The notes under the pieces: generated by a model
Database searches by the model: none
The model's input: the letters and a program-made list of their open reading frames with translations, nothing else
Told to the model about the DNA's origin: nothing
Position numbers and translations under genes: made by a program
Shown here: piece by piece, positions 58,043 to 64,000 of the stretch
Position numbering within the stretch: the stretch's first letter is position 1
Layout of the letters: each line of letters opens with the position of its first letter
Assembly: GCA_025403435.1 (NCBI GenBank)
Contig: CM046341.1
Coordinates: forward strand, 23,906,908 to 23,970,907
Length of the DNA stretch: 64,000 bases
Source: Artocarpus heterophyllus
Lineage: Eukaryota; Streptophyta; Magnoliopsida; Rosales; Moraceae
Direction: 5' to 3'

Positions 58043-59347
58043 AAATCATGCTTTACCAATGTAAATCATGCATAAAATCATGAATCTATGACATAAAACT
58101 TGCTTGTGGGCTAAAATTCTAATTCAATTAGATTCATTTTACAATATGATAAAACTATCAAATTATGTTCCCTTTTCTAATACTTGTAGGTAAATTAGAA
58201 AACATAACTTAATATTTTATCCTAATTAGTCATACTAATATAATAAAAATTTCTGTGGGATAAAGTTTATTATATTAAGTACAACTAATTGCAATAAATG
58301 TCTTTAACCAAATGTGATCCTAAACCAATTAATATATAATTTTGTATAATTAGAGGTGTTGTGGCTAAGCTCTAATTATTCAAAATCACATGTATCACTT
58401 AGATATTTAATTTATTCACAAAATTATTCATGAAAAATTGCATATTCTATAGGCAATATAATAATCATGAACAAAATTCAATTTGTGCTAAATAAGTTAA
58501 TTTAATTTAATAACATGCATAATAAAACTCAAAATTATGCATATAATAATAATTAGCACATCAATTATCTACAATATGTTTTTCAATAAAACATTCATTA
58601 AAATAGAACAATTTCCAAATGATATGCTTAATTAATTCATAATTTATGCATTAAAATGTATTTCCAAAATTATATACATAATAACAACAATAAAATTATG
58701 CATATAAAACAAATACTTGGCACATAATGTACAAAATAAATTTCCCATGAAATTATTGCAAAAATTATATGTATATCCAAAAATCAAAATTTTTTTATTT
58801 TTGGATTTTTTTTTGGCTGCATGGCGTCGTTTATTTTTTTGGGCAGGGGGGTCTGCTCGCCAGCCAAACGACGGGTCGTTTTGCTGCCAGAATGCAAAAC
58901 AACCTGTCGTATGTGTCATCTCCAACCTTCAGCGGGGTCGTTCTGACCCGGTTTTGGCCCATGCGATCCAACAAAAAACTCGGCGGTTTTTCCTTCCTCC
59001 GACGTCGAATTGAGCCGTTTCAAATTAAAAAATGCTCAGAATTCAAAAATTTGGTGATTCGTGAATTTAAAACACATAATCAATCAAGAATGTATATTGA
59101 TTAAATTTTGTTTTTCACGACCAATTTTTTAAACATTGCAGACCCTCAATTTCATGGAATTTAATGGTTCTCTTATCACAGAACATCACAAAAACAATAA
59201 ACTCAGAGTTTATTGGCATTAGGGATCAAAATTTCAAAGGAAATTAAAAAACTCCAGTCACAGCCAAATGTCGTGAAAAAAACAAAGAGAATAAATATTC
59301 AAAATTGAACACATCAAGACAGAGGCTTAATGGCTCGGACACCAAAA
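58043..59347 (-). other. Leader of the older copia with primer site
   Basis: 1.3 kb of untranslated leader. The primer site TGGTGTCCGAGC (59333-59344, minus strand) matches the tRNA-Met consensus at 10 of 12 bases. A GC-rich patch at about 58820-59000 is unlike the AT-rich rest; frames in it are not coding. Confidence 0.7.
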
Positions 59348-59670
59348 TGTAAAATCAAATTGCAACATTTACGACAAATTGAACTCATAAAAGTGGAAGC
59401 ATATTGGACCAAATGTTACCTCCTGCCATTAATTTGTTGCTCTGCAAAATTTTGGCCAAATTTATCACGGTTGTTTTGGACTTTCTAAGCACTTCCAATT
59501 CTCCTTAGATGATGTGATGTTGTCTGAAAAATTATGTGCTTAAGAACCAAAACACGGGCTATATAAATTCACTGTGGCCATCACACGGTTAATTGGCAGT
59601 TTTCCTCTTTTTTTTTTTTTTTTTTGTTATGAAAAACTGCCCCTCCATGTGTGCCAATTAAGATTCAACA
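59348..59670 (-). repeat. Upstream LTR of the older copia
   Basis: 323 bp, homologous to 53327-53644, with a longer T run at about 59608-59625 and a few extra bases after it. Confidence 0.93.
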
Positions 59671-59675
59671 CATGA

Positions 59676-62335
59676 TACAAAGAACAATGAGAAAATCAAA
59701 ATGTGCCTATTAAGATTTTCTCAAATAGTTAAGGACGAAATATTTGATAAAAAAAAGATTGAAATATTAAGTTTCCTAAGTTTATGACGTATCTATAAAA
59801 TAAAATAAAAAAAGAATAAATCTTTGATCTATCTACTGAAAATCAAAATGTGCCTATTAGGCTTTTCTCAAATAGTCAAGGACGAAATATTAAAAAAAAA
59901 GAACAAAAATCATTTTTTTTTTTGTATCTGTAAACTTTTGATAGGAAAAAAATCCATCTTGTTCCAACACTTGAAATAAATAATGAGATGGCTTTCATTT
60001 CAACCTTCTTGTGTTGGGGGGGGGGGTGGGTGTACTCGTTAACTTGATTCATTTGTGTAAATATCATTCTAATGGACTTGTTTAACCATACAACCCCAAG
60101 TAATGCTTAAAATTATTAAAAAAAAAAAGAAAAGAAATATGGTTTTTGATGTTGTGATTTCAACCACAAACATAACTCTTACATATTACAATGTAAAGAA
60201 AAAATTACTATAATATGAGGCTCTCATATCTTACAATATAAGATTGAAATTTTATAATTCTATTTTTTCCAAACATCACACTTACATATATATGAACTGT
60301 AGTTGGTGCCATTAATTCTTTTTTACTATATTTCATCTCTCTACGTTTGGAAGGCAAAACTTTAGATATAAATTTTCTTTGTAAAGTACCAAAGTAAAAT
60401 TCTTATCAAAACAGTAATAAAGTGAAATCTTCTAATAAAACTAAGGTTGATAATTTAGGTTGAATTCGTTTCGAATTAAGCTCTTATATTTAAATAAGAA
60501 ACACATCATACCAAACACGACCTGTAACTTAATAGGTCAAAAAAAAAATGTCTACCCCGACCTATCATATTAACAGGTTGACATGACTTGACCTATACAA
60601 CCCCTTTTTACAAAGTTTTAACAGCCAATCAAAGAATGAAACATTGAATAATAATCTTTAACATAAGTAAATCGAACAAAATACAATTTATAATTCTCAA
60701 CAACAGAAATTAGATGACCATATACTCAGAGCAATAAACGAATATTAAAAAAATTGATCTGCAACTCTACAAAACCAAAAGGCGGCAATGTATAAAGTGG
60801 GATCACGATTAAAAAGTCATCGGAGACGGATTAGGAGTAGTTGTAGACGACAAGGGAGGAGCTAAGGGCAAGGTTAATGTTGCGGATTTTAGAGAGGAGC
60901 AAGAGACTAGCTAACAAAAAACGCAGCAATCATAAGAGTCTTGATGTGCTTGAGAGAGAGAGGTGAAGAATCAAAATGGAGGGTGCGGCGGAAAAAAAAA
61001 AAGGGGGGGGGGGGCGCGCCTGTTAGGTTGCTTTGTTTCGCTTGAGGGAAAGAGAGAGCTGAAGAATAAAGATGAAGGGTGGCGGCGACAGAAGTAAAAA
61101 AGAGAGCGTTGAGATGTTTTATTTATGTGAGAGTGAGCCTTTAGGTTTTAGTAGATGTTGGGCTGCAATTCTCATTTGAATATACACTTGGGCTGGGCTT
61201 TGTTTCTTACATCTTCATGCGTTTAACTCTATGTGAAAAACTAAAAAAAAATGTCTCGCTCAGGGGTCAGCGGGTTGAAATCAGGTTGACAAATTGAACC
61301 CAGACACGACCTGAAATTTGTTCGTGTCAAATAAGTTCGACCCAATTTCGACCTATATCCTATTTTATCAACCTCAACCTATACTTTTTTGTGTTAAGTT
61401 CGTGTCGTGTCGTGCTGTCGTGTTATGACCTAAATGTCAGCTTTATAAAACTATTGGTAATTGCACAGAAGGCACCAAAACGACAATAAAACTTTACATC
61501 GCTGCAGACAATTGAGTTGTCTCCTAAAGGAAGATTTATTTAATATTTTAGAATAAAAAAGCTGACATTTTAAAACTCTTTGTTCTTTTCTTTTCTTGCT
61601 TAATGGTTGTTTAAATGCATTAAACATATAAGCTCAATGTTTAGGCATAAAACCAAAACGAATAATAACCATATAAGCTCAATGTTTACCTGCATGTGCG
61701 GTTTCACATAGCCTTCATCATGTTGTACATATATATTTGGAATGCTGTTTTGTTTTGTTCTCTTACATCTTCATCTTTTTGGAGCATTTGTTGACTGTGA
61801 ATTGTGACATGTGACATGTGACTGGTGAAATGACCTCAACGTGAAAATGTCATTTATATACCACTTGTTCTTATTACAGATTGCCAACAATGTTACTGAT
61901 CTGTTTTCTCTTTTCCTTTTTTCTTTCTTTTGGGTTAATAGAATTCAAACTTGATGAGTATATTGGTACTACATAATGATCTTAGAGAAAGTGCTAGCTA
62001 TGACAAAACTAAATTTGCTTCCGCATGTTGGTTGAAGCTTTTGGTATTGTGGATTGTCACGCTTAATATTGTGCTCTCGGTTGGCTATGCACAGGATTGT
62101 GGTGTTTTACAACATTCGTTTCCATTGTCCTTGTGTGTACCAACCGGTCGTAGCATTGCTGTGGACGTCTTAAGTGCCAATCCATAATGGTAACTCCTAA
62201 TGTGAAAAAGGAATAAGCAATTATAGTTCTAAGCCATTTTATGTTACAAAGCTTATTAACTTTTTTTTTACGTTCTTTTCATGCCACAATTTCGTATGCA
62301 TTGGATGTTGTGGACTTAGTGAATGGTTGGTGGAA
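59676..62335. other. Mostly AT-rich, intron-like; no clear gene
   Basis: Contains a G10 run near 60015 and an A11G12 run at 60992-61014. A diverged duplication of about 105 bp lies at 60950-61090 (shared blocks GAAGAAT, GGAGGGTG or GAAGGGTGGCGGCG). Two patches rich in CGACCTAT and CGTGTCGTG-type words (60505-60605, 61260-61440) resemble ends of a hAT-like or other repeat. An acceptor-like TTCTTATTACAG ends near 61880. The 78-residue frame at 61951-62187 has no domain I recognise. Confidence 0.4.
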
Positions 62336-63216
62336 ATGGGAAAGATGGGGAAGAAAAGGAACGAAGACAAGGCAACCGTTAATTGGAACAAACACAATGA
62401 GAGGACGTTGTTATTGAGGTTGGTTGACCATCAAACAACCGCCTTGGGACGACATCCATCAGCATCCGATTGGGATCGGTGGGCGGGGGAAATTTTGGGT
62501 CAAGGGGTTTCGGGAGAACGCTGTAAACAAAAGTGGAATCAGTTGAGGAAAATTTATCAGGTATATTTCATCCTCATGAATGTGAGTGGCCTTAGTTGGG
62601 ATCCTGACACTAGGGTCGTTAGCTTTGAGGATTTCTTGGTGGTAAGTTATTTGGTTTTCACTGTTACCCATCTTAATGCCTTAAAAAAGAACTGTTTTAT
62701 GTGCCGATGACGCCGATCTTAATTCGTTTCTAATTTTATGTCCAGAGAACCCCCCATGCAAAAGACTTGATTGGTAAGGTTGTGCCCAATTGGCTGTTGA
62801 TAGTACAATTGTTTCACAAAGAGTCAGCCATCGAGAATCATGTGGTGGCCTCAAGTTTCACACGCCTAACCGAACCTTCTAGTCTGTTGAGAAGCAATGA
62901 TGACCACGATGGAGTATCGGAGCATCTGGACTTAGAAGATGATTACAACAACCCAGAGGATAGGGCCTACATTACTAATTTGGCAGGAATAGACGGCCGT
63001 GGATCAGGACAATGTACGACCAACATTGCTCCCACCTCCCGGACAATTAGGAAGAGGCCAGTGCGTAGCCACCGTTTGACGGATTCACAGGTTGCTGCAA
63101 TTGCCTTACAGAGCATCGCAGATTCCCTATTAAGCCACAGCGTAGTAAAGGCACTGCTAGTGGGAGCTCAGGTCATCAACCCCTGGCGGATGATGGGGAA
63201 TGAATGTAGTGCCTAA
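62336..63216 (+). CDS. Myb/SANT-like DNA-binding protein, two exons
   Basis: Exon 1 (62336-62641) and exon 2 (62746-63216) join in phase across a 104-bp intron with donor TTGGTG|GTAAGT and acceptor TGTCCAG|AG. The start is the ATG at 62336. Exon 1 encodes a Myb/SANT-like domain with the usual landmarks: NWNKHNERTLLLRLVDHQ, then ERCKQKWNQLRKIYQVY and GLSWDPDTRVV. This fold is shared by plant LIMYB-type proteins and by the ORF1 proteins of PIF/Harbinger transposons, both DNA-binding. Exon 2 continues RTPHAKDLIGKVVPNW, then an acidic and basic linker with RKRPVRSHR. The product would be about 258 residues. The C terminus appears to continue in another frame at 63222. Splicing is predicted only. 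Confidence 0.6.
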
Positions 63217-63221
63217 CAATA

Positions 63222-63419
63222 ATGAAAGAGATGAACCTAGGGCCAGATCAATTCGTGGACTTTACGAAATACTTGTCCACTAATCCCAAAATCCAAACCA
63301 CATTCCTCATAGCTGATCTGGAATGTCGCATGGCCTTCGTACAGAGGGGGACCGTAAGAGTCCAATCTAGGCAACGGCAACCAAAAGAGCACACGCCACC
63401 ACCAGCAGTATCGTCGTAA
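63222..63419 (+). pseudogene. Out-of-frame C terminus of the Myb/SANT gene
   Basis: Six bases after the preceding stop, MKEMNLGPDQFVDFTKYL and FLIADLECRMAFVQR read in a different frame. Proteins of this family usually end with such a helical segment (a leucine-rich helix, then a FL...ER-type motif). Either a frameshift broke the gene here, or an unseen splice joins them. It ends with a basic, proline-rich tail at 63419. Confidence 0.4.
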
Positions 63420-63967
63420 GCACCACCGGCACCTTTCTTCCATCCTCCCGTCCATTTTCCGTAGGAGCCTCCATATTTCCCACGTCCACCATATGGTGGA
63501 CATGACAGCTATTAGTTGATTCATTTTATTGCTTGCTTGCTATTTATTTTTTATTGCATGTATTCCACTCTTTCTTGGACTTTTTTTAATTATTGTATTC
63601 TTCATTGTATTTTTACAGATTGTATTCTTCGATTACGATTCTAATCTTCGATCGGATGTTTATACTACTTGTTGGTGAGCTTTACATTATATATTATTAT
63701 TTGCATGTGTCATTTGTTTACATTCTATTAATATTTTTCTATTCATATTCGGGTACAATCTTAGTATTCTCTGCGACTTTGACAACGAGCATGGTGTATA
63801 TTTGTATGCCCACTAAAGTCATGTTATAAATATTTATTTTCTTATATTTGGTGAGAATATTGATATTGGTTTTGGTTGGATGCTTAGAAATGGTTTATGT
63901 AACAAATAAGATATATCAATCTAGGGTTTATTCTTACAACATATAATAAGTTCCTTGTAGGTATTTT
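63420..63967. other. 3' flank or spacer, no gene
   Basis: T-rich after 63520. The 78-residue frame at 63593-63829 is hydrophobic only because of its T content and has no ribosomal or domain support. Confidence 0.45.
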
Positions 63968-64000
63968 ATGGCAGATTTTGGTGATCATGGAAATGGAAAT
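63968..64000 (+). CDS. Possible start of a further exon, cut by the window end
   Basis: TTCCTTGTAG, an acceptor-like sequence, is followed by GTATTTT and ATG, then MADFGDHGNGN up to the window edge. Eleven residues are too few to identify. If the Myb/SANT gene belongs to a Harbinger element, a nuclease gene would be expected near here. Confidence 0.2.
   Translation, partial: MADFGDHGNGN

Larger units (their letters stand above)
53327..59670 (-). mobile_element. Older Ty1/copia element with CATGA duplication
   Basis: 6,344 bp on the minus strand: LTRs 59348-59670 (upstream) and 53327-53644 (downstream), flanked by perfect CATGA duplications (53322-53326 and 59671-59675). Internal order gag, protease, integrase, RT, RNase H. 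Reading frames are cut many times. LTRs differ at about 26 of 310 aligned positions by eye, about 8%, so it is older than the two nested elements on the left. Confidence 0.96.

Noticed and set aside
61951..62187. 78-residue membrane-like protein
   Set aside because: A hydrophobic stretch is present, but there is no family match, and it lies in intron-like sequence.
1..64000. tRNA, rRNA or microRNA genes
   Set aside because: No cloverleaf, 5S or other conserved RNA sequence was recognised by eye; a covariance-model search would be needed to exclude them.

Overview
The window looks like a repeat-rich, intergenic part of a plant nuclear genome. It is AT-rich and filled with LTR retrotransposons of both plant superfamilies (Ty1/copia and Ty3/gypsy), which use initiator-tRNA-Met-like primer sites. 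Splice-site-like junctions and MITE-like elements are also present. I see no bacterial or organellar operon structure, no tRNA or rRNA gene and no CRISPR array. The species cannot be named from the sequence alone.

Layout. 1-3167 is AT-rich with no gene. 3168-18663 is a chromodomain-bearing Ty3/gypsy element on the minus strand (LTRs of 543 bp, roughly 4% apart by eye). Its gag gene is split by a much younger copia element at 7481-17184 on the plus strand (2.0-kb LTRs, about 0.6% apart, intact 1,326-residue polyprotein). 18693-19510 is a possible TTA-flanked MITE. 20640-24540 is a decayed Tat-like gypsy gag-protease on the plus strand, split by a 2.6-kb solo LTR with a perfect AGGCC duplication. 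24541-28825 is a decayed Tnt1-like copia on the minus strand. 28826-31535 is a short host gene fragment, probably of the RBM19/MRD1 family, split by a 2.1-kb solo LTR with a TTACC duplication. 31536-36839 has no gene. 36840-43350 is a pile of truncated gypsy LTRs around an Athila-like gag remnant. 43355-43952 is a large fold-back sequence. 43963-47694 is a truncated second copy of the young copia family, on the minus strand. 49205-50420 is an ~85-bp minisatellite. 53327-59670 is an older copia on the minus strand with a perfect CATGA duplication. 62336-63419 holds the best host-like or DNA-transposon-like gene, a two-exon Myb/SANT-like protein with a broken C terminus.

The most interesting signals are non-coding. 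(1) The copia leader at 10700-11027 is a chain of hairpins, four with the same apex CCCCTAGG, just upstream of gag. This is a candidate packaging or dimerisation signal. (2) Short palindromes repeat with a 21-22 bp period upstream of the TATA box in two unrelated copia families, and one of these motifs also occurs in a gypsy solo LTR. (3) The gypsy U3 carries a roughly 10-bp-phased TTCTAG array with perfect heat-shock elements. (4) Several large gypsy LTRs share a hairpin just upstream of a 3' splice-site-like sequence, suggesting a spliced LTR leader.

Insertion order inferred from LTR divergence and nesting: copia at 53327-59670 (about 8% between LTRs), then the gypsy element (about 4%), then the nested copia (about 0.6%). 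All divergence counts are by eye.
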